Position numbers and translations under genes: made by a program
NCBI RefSeq assembly: GCF_000688475.1
Contig: NZ_JIAN01000005.1
Location: 868,001-932,000, forward strand
DNA: 64,000 nt
Source: Cellulomonas sp. URHE0023
GTDB lineage: Bacteria > Actinomycetota > Actinomycetes > Actinomycetales > Cellulomonadaceae
Direction of reading: 5' to 3'
In this document: positions 1 through 8,169 of the stretch, in pieces
Position numbering within the stretch: position 1 is the stretch's first letter
Layout of the letters: each line of letters opens with the position of its first letter
Notes under the pieces: generated by a model
Database searches by the model: none
Told to the model about the DNA's origin: nothing
The model's input: only the letters and a program-made list of their open reading frames with translations

Positions 1-580
1 CTGTCGCGTCGACGACCGTGTTCCCGGTGACCGTCAGCTTCGCCGTTCCGACGGTCGACGTCGACAGGACGCAACCCGGCTTGGTCTGCAGTGCTGCGGA
101 CCATGACGGCGCACCCGCTCCGACGGCAATGGACTTCAGCCACGCACCCCACGACGTCTCGGCCCCTGTTGTCTCTGGAGTCGGGACTGCCGGTGCCGCG
201 ACCGCCGGCAAGGGCAGTGTGCTGGCCGCGGTGTAGATCTCCCCGTGGACGGTTCCGATGGTCTTCAGGTTCGCGACACTCTTACCGTCCAGGACGGTCA
301 GGCCGGCGGCGGTCGCCAGGTACCCGCTGATCCGGACGGTCGACTGGATCGTGACCTGCCCCCCGGACTGGAGGTTTCCACCGATGTGCGGGCTCGAGTC
401 AGCCTTGACGGTGCCCCCTACCCAGAGCGTCCCGTCGATCCGGCAGTTGTTCGTCAGCGACGCGTTCCCCGTGACGGTCACGTCGCCCACGACGTGAGCG
501 TTGCTGTTGCATGTGAAGTCGCCGTTGACCAGGAGGTTTCCGCCCGGGCCGCCGATCGTCGTCGTGTTCGTGAGGACCAC
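1..580 (-). CDS. Surface/pilus-type repetitive protein, partial, probably lacking its N-terminus
   Basis: About 193 residues are visible and the gene continues past the left edge. The chain is rich in G, N, T and V and has short bactofilin-like beta repeats, such as the pattern LLVNGDFTCNSN followed by VVGDVTVTGNASLTNNC and IDGTLWVGGTVK. This resembles the C-terminal region of PilX-like or polymer-forming surface proteins. Those normally begin with a membrane segment, and none is present here. The only reasonable start is GTG at 580, with AGGAG about 16 nt upstream. The frame is closed by a TGA inside the preceding MarR gene. It may be a 5-prime-truncated remnant or an unusual soluble version. 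Function is not known. Confidence 0.4.
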   Translation of the reverse strand, partial: MVLTNTTTIGGPGGNLLVNGDFTCNSNAHVVGDVTVTGNASLTNNCRIDGTLWVGGTVKADSSPHIGGNLQSGGQVTIQSTVRISGYLATAAGLTVLDGKSVANLKTIGTVHGEIYTAASTLPLPAVAAPAVPTPETTGAETSWGAWLKSIAVGAGAPSWSAALQTKPGCVLSTSTVGTAKLTVTGNTVVDAT

Positions 581-599
581 CGACGTGGCCGGACGACTC

Positions 600-1073
600 C
601 TAGGTGGCAGGGGCCTGGCCGACCCAACCGGGTGCGTCCGGTTTCACCGTGGCGTCGCCGACGAGCGCGGCGAGTGTCTCCTCGAGGTGCGCGATCTCGG
701 CGGTGCCCAGCTTCGCTTCCCACCTGGCGCGCAGGTCCTCGAAGATCGCTTCACCCTCGCGCAGGACGTCGAACCCGCGGGCGGTGACCTGCAGCCGGTT
801 GCGCCGGGCGTCGGACGGGTCGGGGTCGCTCGACACGTAGCCGCGCTCCACGAGTACCGCGACGGGCTTCGCGGCTGCCTGCTTCGAGACGGAGAGGCGC
901 CGCCCGACGTCGGACGTGCTGTCGGCGCCGGCGATGATCGCGCGCAGCGCGAACTCGTGGGTCGAGCGGAAGTCGTCGTAGCCGCGAGCGGCCAGCTCGG
1001 CCGTCGCAGCATCCACAAGCGTCCGGAAGCCGCTGAGCAGCAGGAGCGCGAGATCGGCGCCGGATCGGGGCAT
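600..1073 (-). CDS. MarR family transcriptional regulator
   Basis: 157 residues from ATG 1073. The core has the MarR winged helix-turn-helix: a helix ending STSDVGRRLSVSKQAAAKPV followed by the wing SSDPDPSDARRNRLQVT. AAGGAG lies about 16 nt upstream of the ATG, rather far, so an upstream non-ATG start is possible; a TTG at 1109 would add 12 residues. Divergent from the hydrolase gene at 1165 with an operator-like triple half-site between them, so autoregulation and control of that hydrolase is the obvious inference. MarR proteins commonly sense phenolic or oxidising compounds; the ligand here is unknown. Confidence 0.85.
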   Translation of the reverse strand: MPRSGADLALLLLSGFRTLVDAATAELAARGYDDFRSTHEFALRAIIAGADSTSDVGRRLSVSKQAAAKPVAVLVERGYVSSDPDPSDARRNRLQVTARGFDVLREGEAIFEDLRARWEAKLGTAEIAHLEETLAALVGDATVKPDAPGWVGQAPAT

Positions 1074-1113
1074 GAGGAGCAGCCTAGGTCTCCTTCTGGC
1101 GGACGACAACCAT

Positions 1114-1148
1114 GTTGTCTATGATGGTAGACAACCAAGTTGTCTATC
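1114..1148. promoter_or_regulatory. Candidate MarR operator with three half-sites
   Basis: GTTGTCTA (1114-1121), TAGACAAC (1128-1135) and GTTGTCTA (1139-1146) form two overlapping palindromes that share the middle half-site, with spacers of 6 and 3 bp. They lie between the divergent MarR gene and alpha/beta hydrolase gene. The last half-site ends just upstream of the hydrolase ribosome binding site AAGGAG. Confidence 0.7.
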
Positions 1149-1164
1149 CAAGGAGCTCACCACG

Positions 1165-2046
1165 ATGACCACCACCAACGCGACCATCCCCGACATCGCG
1201 CACCACACCGCGCAGATCAACGGCGCGGAGCTCCACTACGTGACCGCGGGCAGCACCGGGTCGCCCATCCTGCTCGTGCACGGTTTCCCGGAAACCTGGT
1301 GGGCCTTCCACAAGGTCATCCCGCTGCTCGCCGAGGACCACCAGGTCGTCGCTGTGGACCTGCGCGGCTTCGGTGACTCCAGCACCGCGAACGACGACCA
1401 CGACAGCACGACCGCTGCGGAGGACCTGCACGGGTTGATCCAGCACCTCGGCCTGGGACCTGTGCACCTGACGGGGCAGGACATCAGCGGGGGGACCGTG
1501 TTCCGGCTCGTTGCCACGCACCCGCAGGACGTCCTCAGCCTCACGGCGATCGAGATGGGCCTGGCCGGGTTCGGCCTGGAAGGCCTGGCGGAAGTAACGC
1601 ACGGCGGCTCATGGCACATCGGTGCTCTGGCGGCCCCCGGCATCCCCGAGCTGCTGTTCGCCGGCCGGGAGCGCGAGCTCCTCGGGCAGTGGGCGTTCCC
1701 GAGCATGACCGCCGTCGCCGGGTCCATCACCGACGCCGACGTGGACGAGCTCGCCCGCACCTACGCCCGTCCCGGGGGCTGGCGCGGCGCCGTCGGCCTC
1801 TACCGCTCGATGCTGACCGAGGGTGACGACCTCAGGAACCTGGCCGCGTCGCGCCCCCTCGCCGTGCCCGTGCTGGCGGTCGGCGCCGGCGGTGGACCGT
1901 TCACTGCCGCGACGCTCGATCAGGTCACGGCCGGTGAGATCACAGCCGTTCAGCTCGACGGCGTCGGTCACTACGCCGCCCTGGAAGCTCCCGCCGCACT
2001 CGCAGCGCAGATTCTCGACTTCGTCAGGTCGGTCGACTCGGCGTGA
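1165..2046 (+). CDS. Alpha/beta hydrolase, epoxide hydrolase/dehalogenase-like
   Basis: 293 residues from ATG 1165, with AAGGAG 9 nt upstream; the open frame further upstream is not used. Motifs of the alpha/beta hydrolase fold are visible: HGFPE at 39-43 (oxyanion hole), GQDISGG with nucleophile Asp106, and GVGHYAALEAP with His269. An Asp nucleophile with HGxPE is typical of soluble epoxide hydrolases and haloalkane dehalogenases, though the usual GHD is GQD here. No signal peptide, so cytoplasmic. The neighbouring MarR regulator and shared operator suggest induction by a small lipophilic compound. The substrate cannot be read from the sequence. Confidence 0.82.
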   Translation: MTTTNATIPDIAHHTAQINGAELHYVTAGSTGSPILLVHGFPETWWAFHKVIPLLAEDHQVVAVDLRGFGDSSTANDDHDSTTAAEDLHGLIQHLGLGPVHLTGQDISGGTVFRLVATHPQDVLSLTAIEMGLAGFGLEGLAEVTHGGSWHIGALAAPGIPELLFAGRERELLGQWAFPSMTAVAGSITDADVDELARTYARPGGWRGAVGLYRSMLTEGDDLRNLAASRPLAVPVLAVGAGGGPFTAATLDQVTAGEITAVQLDGVGHYAALEAPAALAAQILDFVRSVDSA

Positions 2047-2129
2047 CGACGGCGCGCCGGGCCCAGCCGCGTGAGGACGGCTCCAAGCAAACCGGCACGT
2101 CAATGACCTGGGCCAGTCCCTGGTGAGGG

Positions 2130-2152
2130 CGTTCTTCCGTCAGCAGAACGCG
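2130..2152. repeat. Short inverted repeat between two genes
   Basis: GCGTTCT and AGAACGC are separated by 9 nt in the gap between the hydrolase and the reductase. It could be a weak terminator or an operator for the reductase gene. No U-tract follows. Confidence 0.25.
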
Positions 2153-2187
2153 CCGCCTGACACTGCCGTCCATGGTCGACTGACGCC

Positions 2188-3150
2188 ATGCGACGGGTGC
2201 TGGTGCTCGGTGGGACGGCGTGGCTCGGGCGCGAGATCGCGACGTGCGCAGTCGCGAGCCAGGCGCAGGTCGTCTGTCTGGCGCGCGGTGAGTCGGGTGC
2301 TCCCCCGGACGGCACCCGCCTCGTCCGCGCCGACCGCGACAAGCCCGGCGCGTACGACGAGCTGGACGGTGAGTGGGACGAGGTCATCGAGCTCGCCTAC
2401 GAGCCCGCCAAGGTGGGTTCGGCACTCGACGCGCTCGCCGAGCGTGCTCACCACTGGACGCTGGTCTCGTCGGTGTCGGTGTACCGCCGGAACGACGAGC
2501 CCGGCGCGGACGAGTCTGCAGAGCTCGTCGAACCAGAGGACCTCACTGACTACGCGCACGCGAAGGTCGCCGCAGAACGCGCCACGACGTCCCGCCTCTC
2601 CGATCGACTGCTGATCGTGCGGCCGGGGTTGATCGCCGGCCCTGGCGATCTCAGCGACCGGTTCGGCTACTGGATGGCACGGCTCCACCGGGGCGGCCGG
2701 GTCCTGACACCGGCCGGCGAGGGTCGCCACGTGCAGGTGATCGACGTGGCGGACCTGGCGACCTGGATCGTCCACGCGGGCGCCACCGCCCAGACGGGCA
2801 CCGTCAACGCCGTCGGCGAGAGTCAGGAGTTCGACGACTTCCTCGGCGACGTGCGGTCGGTCACCGGGTTCACCGGGGACCTGGTCGACGTCGACGACGC
2901 CTGGCTTCTCCAGCGGGCCGTGAACTACTGGGCCGGGCCCCGCTCCCTGCCCCTGTGGCTCCCGGGCGCGGACGCAGCGTTCGCACAGCGGAGCAACAGC
3001 AGGTACCTCGCGTCCGGCGGCTCCCTACGCCCTCTGCGCGCGACCATCTCCCGGGTGCGCGACGACGAGGTGGCTCGCGGCGTCAACCGGCCGCGGCGTT
3101 CCGGGCTCAGCATCGAGGAGGAGACCGAGCTCCTCGACCAGGTGCGCTGA
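2188..3150 (+). CDS. NAD-dependent epimerase/dehydratase-like reductase
   Basis: 320 residues. The N-terminus VLVLGGTAWLGREIA is a Rossmann nucleotide-binding motif (GGTxxLG) of the extended SDR/atypical SDR type. The Ser-Tyr-Lys triad is seen as SSVSVYR with a later YAHAK. The C-terminal half carries RPGLIAGPGDLSDRFGYW and HVQVIDVADLATWIV, typical of epimerase-like reductases that act on nucleotide sugars or isoprenoid-like substrates. No signal peptide. It stands alone with no clear partner. Substrate unknown. Confidence 0.85.
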   Translation: MRRVLVLGGTAWLGREIATCAVASQAQVVCLARGESGAPPDGTRLVRADRDKPGAYDELDGEWDEVIELAYEPAKVGSALDALAERAHHWTLVSSVSVYRRNDEPGADESAELVEPEDLTDYAHAKVAAERATTSRLSDRLLIVRPGLIAGPGDLSDRFGYWMARLHRGGRVLTPAGEGRHVQVIDVADLATWIVHAGATAQTGTVNAVGESQEFDDFLGDVRSVTGFTGDLVDVDDAWLLQRAVNYWAGPRSLPLWLPGADAAFAQRSNSRYLASGGSLRPLRATISRVRDDEVARGVNRPRRSGLSIEEETELLDQVR

Positions 3151-3235
3151 GGTGCCTGACCGGTCCGGGCGCGCCCTCACGGGCCTGGCGGCCTGCCGGT
3201 CGCATCCCGCTCGAGAGCTCGGAGCGGTTCGGCGC

Positions 3236-3958
3236 TCAGGCGTCCCGGCGCAGGTACCACCACGCGAGCAACGCGCACACCACGCCGTTGACCAGGCCGA
3301 CGAGCACGTCCGTGGGGTGGTGCATGCCGCGGTACAGGCGTGCCGTCGCGACGGCGACGGGGACGAGGAGGCAGGCGACCGTGAGCCCCCACCGCAGCCA
3401 GGGCCGGGTGATCCGCTGGCACAGGAGCGCGAGCATGACGTAGAGCGCGGCGGACGCGCTCGTGTGGCCACTGGGGAACGCGGTGGTCGGCGGGGAGTCG
3501 TCGAGCAGGGGGACGTCGGGCCGCTCGCGGCCGACCAGCAGCGACGAGGTGAAGAAGAGGACGGCCTGGAGCCCGATCGCGATCAGGGGGACGACGGCAA
3601 GCCACCACTGTCGGGTGCGCCACCAGAACACCGCCACCACGAGCAGGCAGACCGCGATGACGAACTGGGTCTGCCCGAAGTCCGACAGCACCAGCGTGAG
3701 CGAGCTGAGGCCCGCGGTCCGACGTGCCTCGAACCACCGGTTCACACCGGTCTCGGCCGGCAGGTCGCGCAGCGGGCCGACGATCAGGAGACCGAGCCCC
3801 ACCATGACGAGCCACCACAGCGTGGCCGGGAGGAGCGCCCGCTTCGCCAGGTCGCGGCACGCAGACCCGAACGTGGGTCTGGACGTGTCGGTCTCGTAGC
3901 GGTGCACGTACGAGTGGACGCTGCTGCGGCGGTGTGTCTCGCCGACGAGGAGGGTCAT
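3236..3958 (-). CDS. PAP2 superfamily membrane phosphatase
   Basis: 240 residues starting at ATG 3958, which overlaps the stop of the upstream PAP2 gene in an ATGA, so the two are translationally coupled. About six hydrophobic helices. The three PAP2 signature blocks are visible: VGRERPD, FPSGHTSAS and LYRGMHHPTDVLVG, with the catalytic histidines in SGH and RGMHH. Such enzymes dephosphorylate lipid phosphates such as undecaprenyl pyrophosphate or phosphatidic acid at the membrane. The longer upstream frame to 4339 is a reading of the neighbour's antisense phase and is not used. Confidence 0.88.
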   Translation of the reverse strand: MTLLVGETHRRSSVHSYVHRYETDTSRPTFGSACRDLAKRALLPATLWWLVMVGLGLLIVGPLRDLPAETGVNRWFEARRTAGLSSLTLVLSDFGQTQFVIAVCLLVVAVFWWRTRQWWLAVVPLIAIGLQAVLFFTSSLLVGRERPDVPLLDDSPPTTAFPSGHTSASAALYVMLALLCQRITRPWLRWGLTVACLLVPVAVATARLYRGMHHPTDVLVGLVNGVVCALLAWWYLRRDA

Positions 3959-4632
3959 GTGACCTCTTCTGTGCGGGGCTGTGTTCTCCAGCCGTGGTAC
4001 CCGAGGGACGAAGCGCCGACCATCGCGGTGCCGAGCAGGATGCCGGCGACCACGTCGGACGGGTGATGCACGCCGAGCATGACCCGGTCCGCGGCGGTGA
4101 GCAGCGTGACCGTGCCGCCGGCGATCGCCACGGTGACCTTGCCACGCGTTCCGAGAAGCGGCCACAGGAGGATCGTCGTCACCAGCGCGGCGGCAGCGGC
4201 GTTGGTCGCGTGACCGGAGGGGAAGCTGGAACCCGGTGCGTGCTCGAGGGCGTCCTCCACCTCGGGTCGTGCCCGGTGGACCAGCCCCTTCGCTCCGACC
4301 TGGAGCGCCCACGCCGCCAGGAGCGTCACGATGGCCCACAGCGCGCGGCTCCCCAGCCCGCGCCGCCGCCAGACCAGCAGGCAGAGCACTCCCACGGCCA
4401 GGTTCACCCAGATGGGCCTCAGCAGCTCCTGCCAGATGAGCAGGCCGCGAAAGAGGGCGGGGTGGTCACGGGTGAACGAGGTGAGCGCAGCGATCGCCTC
4501 GTCGTCGAGCCGCGCCAGCCCTGGCGCCTCCACGCGCACGAGGTAGGCGAGGACGACGACCGGCAGGGACACCCCGACACCGAAGGCCGTGGCTCGTAGG
4601 AGCGCGCGCTGGCGCGGATCGGGCGGGGGCAT
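3955..4632 (-). CDS. PAP2 superfamily membrane phosphatase (second copy)
   Basis: 225 residues with several membrane helices. PAP2 motifs: KGLVHRARP, SSFPSGHATNAA and VMLGVHHPSDVVAG. It shares architecture with the gene immediately downstream, but identity outside the motifs is low, so this is an old tandem pair rather than a recent duplicate. It ends in the ATGA that starts the next gene. Likely substrates are lipid phosphates; specificity is unknown. Confidence 0.88.
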   Translation of the reverse strand: MPPPDPRQRALLRATAFGVGVSLPVVVLAYLVRVEAPGLARLDDEAIAALTSFTRDHPALFRGLLIWQELLRPIWVNLAVGVLCLLVWRRRGLGSRALWAIVTLLAAWALQVGAKGLVHRARPEVEDALEHAPGSSFPSGHATNAAAAALVTTILLWPLLGTRGKVTVAIAGGTVTLLTAADRVMLGVHHPSDVVAGILLGTAMVGASSLGYHGWRTQPRTEEVT

Positions 4633-4687
4633 CCCCGCAGGCTAGGAGAACGTCGCGTGCTCGGCGCGCTGAGCGGTCGCGCGGGGT

Positions 4688-4728
4688 GCACGGACGAGAC
4701 GGACCAAGGCGCCACGTCCCGTCCGTGC
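4688..4728 (-). terminator. Hairpin downstream of the ArsR-SRPBCC-YCII operon
   Basis: A 14-nt arm (4688-4701, GCACGGACGAGACG) pairs with 4715-4728 with a single mismatch, leaving a 13-nt loop. It lies about 60 nt beyond the stop of the YCII gene on the minus strand. No clear U-tract follows, which is usual for hairpin terminators in high-GC actinobacteria. Confidence 0.55.
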
Positions 4729-4789
4729 CGCTAGGCGATCGCCGCGCGAGCAGCGCCGAGCAGCAGCGGGCGGCATGGGGCAGAGAACG

Positions 4790-5122
4790 TCACGCTGTCG
4801 TCTGCAGCGGCCAGACCTCGACGACGCCGTGCGCGACGGCGCAGGGGTTCTGGGATGCGAGGGCGACGGCCTGCTCGAGGGTGTCCGCCTCGATGACGGC
4901 GAAGCCCGCGAGCGGAAGCTCCGACTGCAGGAACGATCCGTCCGTCGTCGCGACTCCGGCGCCGTCGTGGTTCCGTACCTGGGTCGGGGCGCCGGCGACG
5001 CCCATGACGACGCCGCTCTCGCGCAGGCGTGCATCCGACCGGTGTGCCTCGTCCCGGACGGCAGGATCGGTCCGGTCGTAACCGGCGCGGTCGCCGTATC
5101 CGATGGTGATGAAGGTGGTCAT
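4790..5122 (-). CDS. YCII/DGPF-domain protein
   Basis: 110 residues. Ferredoxin-like YCII fold features are visible: N-terminal strand MTTFITIGYGDRAGY, the SGVVMGVAGAP turn and the C-terminal FAVIEADTLEQAVALASQNP with GVVEVWPL. ATG 5122 has AGGAGAGGA just upstream. It is the third gene of a run with the ArsR regulator and the SRPBCC protein (52-bp gap). YCII proteins of this type commonly accompany ArsR/SRPBCC or ECF sigma genes, and their biochemical role is poorly defined. Confidence 0.82.
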   Translation of the reverse strand: MTTFITIGYGDRAGYDRTDPAVRDEAHRSDARLRESGVVMGVAGAPTQVRNHDGAGVATTDGSFLQSELPLAGFAVIEADTLEQAVALASQNPCAVAHGVVEVWPLQTTA

Positions 5123-5174
5123 GGTCCTCTCCTACTCCTTGTGCTCCTGATGCGGTTCTGGTGATGTGCGGGCG

Positions 5175-5633
5175 TCAGCTCGTGCCGGTCGCCAGCTCGT
5201 CGGCGAGTGCGGCGAGCTGACTGCGCGTTCCTTGCTGGCGCCATTCGGGCTGCTCATGGCCGTCGAGGTAGGCCGCGTGCTCGGTGAGCACCAGGGTGGT
5301 GCCGTCTCCATGGGGTTCGAGCAGCACGGTGGTGAGCGAGATCGTGACCGGGGTGCCGTCGACCGACAGGGTGGACGAGTAGACGATCCGGTGGTCCGTC
5401 ACGATGTCGTGATAGCTGGTCGCGAAGGTGAGGGTCTGGCCCTCGTTGTTGCGGCCACGAGTGGTCTCGGAACCGCCCGCGCGGAAGTCGAGCTCGTGGT
5501 GCTCAGCGGCCTTGCCCCCGAACCAGCGAGCCTTCGTCGCCGGATCGGCCCACGCTGCGAAGACCCGGGCCGGGCTGAAGGCGTAGTCGTGCTCGAGGGT
5601 GAACGTCGAGTTCACGACGGACGGGTCAGTCAT
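5175..5633 (-). CDS. SRPBCC (AHSA1/START-like) domain protein
   Basis: 152 residues. Typical AHSA1-type features: the N-terminal strand followed by SPARVFAAWADPATKARWFGG, the central RAGGSETTRGRN, and the C-terminal amphipathic helix beginning EQPEWRQQGTRSQLAAL. The fold makes a hydrophobic cavity for a small ligand. The start ATG overlaps the end of the ArsR gene by 8 nt (ATGACTGA), so the two are co-translated. ArsR-SRPBCC pairs are very common in actinobacteria; the ligand is unknown. Confidence 0.87.
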   Translation of the reverse strand: MTDPSVVNSTFTLEHDYAFSPARVFAAWADPATKARWFGGKAAEHHELDFRAGGSETTRGRNNEGQTLTFATSYHDIVTDHRIVYSSTLSVDGTPVTISLTTVLLEPHGDGTTLVLTEHAAYLDGHEQPEWRQQGTRSQLAALADELATGTS

Positions 5634-5976
5634 CTGCTTCTCCTTCCGAGGGCGCGCTGGTCAAGATCTGGTCGAGCCGGTCGAGCCGGTGCTCCCACTG
5701 CGTGCGCTGGAGACCCAGCCAGCCCTCGGCGCGTCGGACGACTGCCGGTTCGATGGTGCAGGTGCGGACCCGCCCGGTCTTCTGCGAGGTCACCAGACCT
5801 GCATCCACGAGGACCTGGAGGTGCTGCATGACCGCGGTGAGCGACATCTCGAACGGCTCGGCGAGCTGGCGCACGGAGGCCGGTCCGCGGACCAGCCGCT
5901 CGACGAGGGCGCGACGTGTCGGATCGGCGAGGGCATGGAAGACCCGGTCCAACGTCGGTTCCTGGTCGTTCGGCAC
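5626..5976 (-). CDS. ArsR family transcriptional repressor
   Basis: 116 residues from GTG 5976. Winged helix of the ArsR/SmtB type without metal-binding cysteines: VFHALADPTRRALVERL, then SVRQLAEPFEMSLTAVMQHL as the recognition helix. The TTG at 6012 could extend it by 12 residues but lies inside the operator palindrome, so the GTG is preferred. First gene of the ArsR-SRPBCC-YCII operon. The absence of Cys ligands places it with the non-metal ArsR group that partners SRPBCC proteins. Confidence 0.87.
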   Translation of the reverse strand: MPNDQEPTLDRVFHALADPTRRALVERLVRGPASVRQLAEPFEMSLTAVMQHLQVLVDAGLVTSQKTGRVRTCTIEPAVVRRAEGWLGLQRTQWEHRLDRLDQILTSAPSEGEADD

Positions 5977-6002
5977 GTCTTCGACGCTAGGAGCCGTCGA
6001 CC

Positions 6003-6030
6003 CAATAGTCAAGCAGTTGCTTCACTATTG
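6003..6030. promoter_or_regulatory. 28-bp near-perfect palindrome, candidate ArsR operator
   Basis: The left half CAATAGTCAAGCA (6003-6015) and right half TGCTTCACTATTG (6018-6030) are inverted copies with one mismatched position, around a central GT. It lies 27 nt upstream of the chosen ArsR start and is AT-rich against the local background. It is placed to cover the operon promoter and give autorepression. Confidence 0.75.
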
Positions 6031-6124
6031 AGGTGCTGCCCTGCTCGGTGCTTGATCGAGGCGGACAGCACGGATGACCCGCTGGAGCAGCGGTGTCGTG
6101 AAGGAGCGCATCGCGCTCGCGGCC

Positions 6125-7102
6125 TCAGCCGTAGCGCTCGACGAGCGCTTGGCCCATCGACGCCAGGTGGGCTCGCACACCCGGAGGCCCAGTGACCTCG
6201 AGCCACTCCCCCAGCCCGGCAAGCTCACCAGCGAGCGTGTACTCGTCGTAGCCGCGGATCACGACGTCGATGCGGCCGTCGGTGCCGGCACCTCCCACCT
6301 CCAGCCGACCGCCGAACCCGATCCGGAGCAGCCCGATCCCGTGGGGCACGCACACCGCCTGCACCTCGACGGGCGTTCGCCTGCGGTCGACCTCGTCGGC
6401 GATCTCGCGCCAGCTCTCGGCGAGGTCGAAGTGCTCGGGTCGGGCCACGGGCTCGTCGGTCGGTTCGGCGGACGACACCCGGTCGATCCGGAAGGTCCGT
6501 CGGCCCGCGTCGGTGTGGCACACGAGGTACCACGACAGCCCCTTGGCGACGATGCCCAGCGGGTCCACGGTCCTCACGGTCTCGGCGCCTGCCCGGTCGA
6601 CGTAGCCGAGCCGCACCTGGACGCCGCGGATCACGGCGTCCTGGAGCTCGTCCAGGAAGCGCGGTGGCCGGGGGTCGACGCGACCCGACCCCCACCGCCG
6701 CGGGTCTACGACCAACGACGACGCTGCCGCCTCGGCCTGCACCCGGAAAGGCTCTGGCAGGGCACGGACGAGCTTGCGCAGCGCTGCTTTGACGGCCGGC
6801 GTCGCAGCCGAGGCGGGGCCGGCAACCAGGAACAGGGCGCGGGCCTCACCTGCCGTCAGCCCGGACAGGTCCGTGCGGGCGCCGCCCACGAGGCGCCAGC
6901 CGCCGCCTCGTCCCTGCATGGAGTAGACGGGCACGCCGGACATGGCCAGCGCGTCGAGATCGCGGCGGGCGGTGCGCTCGGAGACCTCCAGCTCTCGGGC
7001 GACCTCCCCTGCGGTCACGTGCTCGCGCTGCTGCAGCAGCAGCAGGATGGCCATCAGTCGGTCGGCTCGCACCCTGTCAAACTCCCACACCAAACCGGTC
7101 AT
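6125..7102 (-). CDS. WYL-domain transcriptional regulator (YafY/DeoR-type HTH)
   Basis: 325 residues. The N-terminal helix-turn-helix reads RLMAILLLLQQREHVTAGEVARELEVSERTARRDL split over residues 16-50, followed by the wing GVPVYSMQGRGGGWRL. The middle of the protein contains the WYL domain (GLSWYLVCHTDAGRRTFRIDRV), which in related proteins senses nucleotides or other small ligands. It is divergent from the epoxide-hydrolase-like gene at 7136 with only 33 bp between starts, so it is the natural candidate regulator of that gene. Confidence 0.87.
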   Translation of the reverse strand: MTGLVWEFDRVRADRLMAILLLLQQREHVTAGEVARELEVSERTARRDLDALAMSGVPVYSMQGRGGGWRLVGGARTDLSGLTAGEARALFLVAGPASAATPAVKAALRKLVRALPEPFRVQAEAAASSLVVDPRRWGSGRVDPRPPRFLDELQDAVIRGVQVRLGYVDRAGAETVRTVDPLGIVAKGLSWYLVCHTDAGRRTFRIDRVSSAEPTDEPVARPEHFDLAESWREIADEVDRRRTPVEVQAVCVPHGIGLLRIGFGGRLEVGGAGTDGRIDVVIRGYDEYTLAGELAGLGEWLEVTGPPGVRAHLASMGQALVERYG

Positions 7103-7108
7103 GAGGTG

Positions 7109-7120
7109 ACCTGTTCAGGT
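7109..7120. promoter_or_regulatory. Palindrome in the 33-bp divergent intergenic region
   Basis: ACCTG-TT-CAGGT is a perfect 10-position inverted repeat in the middle of the very short gap between the WYL regulator and the hydrolase gene. It is a candidate binding site for the regulator; a 12-bp palindrome on its own is weak evidence. Confidence 0.4.
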
Positions 7121-7135
7121 CCGCAGGATGGCGAC

Positions 7136-8143
7136 ATGACCTCATCGACGAGCCCGACCACCCCCGCCCACATCGACCCTCGGCCCGTCGGGGCTGCACC
7201 GCTCGATCCAGCCGAGTTTCCCGAGCCCACCCTCGTCTCGGTCAACGGCGTGACGCTCGAGGTCTTCGAAGCAGGGAGACGCGACGCCGGCCGACCCGTC
7301 GTGCTCTGCCACGGCTGGCCGGAGCATGCGATCACCTGGCGCCACCAGGTGCCCGCGCTCGTCGCGGCGGGCTACCACGTCATCGTCCCGAACCAGCGGG
7401 GCTACGGGAGGTCATCCCGTCCGACCGAGGTGACGGACTACGACATCGAGCACCTGACGGGTGACCTCGTCGCACTTCTCGACCACTACGGGTACGACGA
7501 CGCCACGTTCGTCGGGCACGACTGGGGTGCCATGGTGGTCTGGGGCCTCACCTTGCTGCACCCGGATCGCGTGAACAAGGTGATCAACCTGAGCCTGCCG
7601 TACCAGGTCCGAGGTGACGTGCCGTGGATCGAGCTCATGGAGAGCGTGCTCGGCGACGACTTCTACTTCGTCCACTTCAACCGGCAGCCCGGCGTCGCCG
7701 ACGCGGTGCTCGACGAGAACACGGCCCAGTTCCTGCGCAACCTGTACCGGAAGAACGAGCCCCCCGCCGAACCTGCGCAGGGGATGGCGATGATCAACCT
7801 GGCCCGAGCGGAGACGCCGCGCGGCGAGCCGGTCATGAGCGACCTCGAGCTCGCCGTGCTGGTCTCGGCCTTCGAGTCATCGGGGTTCACGGGCAGCATC
7901 AACTGGTACCGGAACCTCGACCGCAACTGGCACCTTCTCGCGGACGCGGACCCGATCATCCGTCAGCCCACCCTCATGATCTACGGCGCCCGGGACGCAA
8001 TCGCCAGGTCCGAGAACCTGACGGAGTTCGTGCCGAACGTGGACGTGGTCACCCTGGACTGCGGTCACTGGATCCAGCAGGAGAGGCCGGACGAGACGAC
8101 CCAGGCGATCCTCACGTGGCTTGCCCAGCGGGATGCCACCTAG
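7136..8143 (+). CDS. Epoxide hydrolase-like alpha/beta hydrolase
   Basis: 335 residues from ATG 7136. HGWPE at 59-63 forms the oxyanion hole, GHDWGAMVVW places the nucleophile at Asp129, and CGHWIQQERP gives the general-base His311. These match the soluble epoxide hydrolase family (water addition to an epoxide through an alkyl-enzyme ester). The cap region contains NWYRNLDRNW, where the family has its ring-opening tyrosine. No signal peptide. Regulation is probably by the divergent WYL protein. Confidence 0.87.
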   Translation: MTSSTSPTTPAHIDPRPVGAAPLDPAEFPEPTLVSVNGVTLEVFEAGRRDAGRPVVLCHGWPEHAITWRHQVPALVAAGYHVIVPNQRGYGRSSRPTEVTDYDIEHLTGDLVALLDHYGYDDATFVGHDWGAMVVWGLTLLHPDRVNKVINLSLPYQVRGDVPWIELMESVLGDDFYFVHFNRQPGVADAVLDENTAQFLRNLYRKNEPPAEPAQGMAMINLARAETPRGEPVMSDLELAVLVSAFESSGFTGSINWYRNLDRNWHLLADADPIIRQPTLMIYGARDAIARSENLTEFVPNVDVVTLDCGHWIQQERPDETTQAILTWLAQRDAT

Positions 8144-8169
8144 GGCTCGGACCGACGCGTGCCGGTGAC

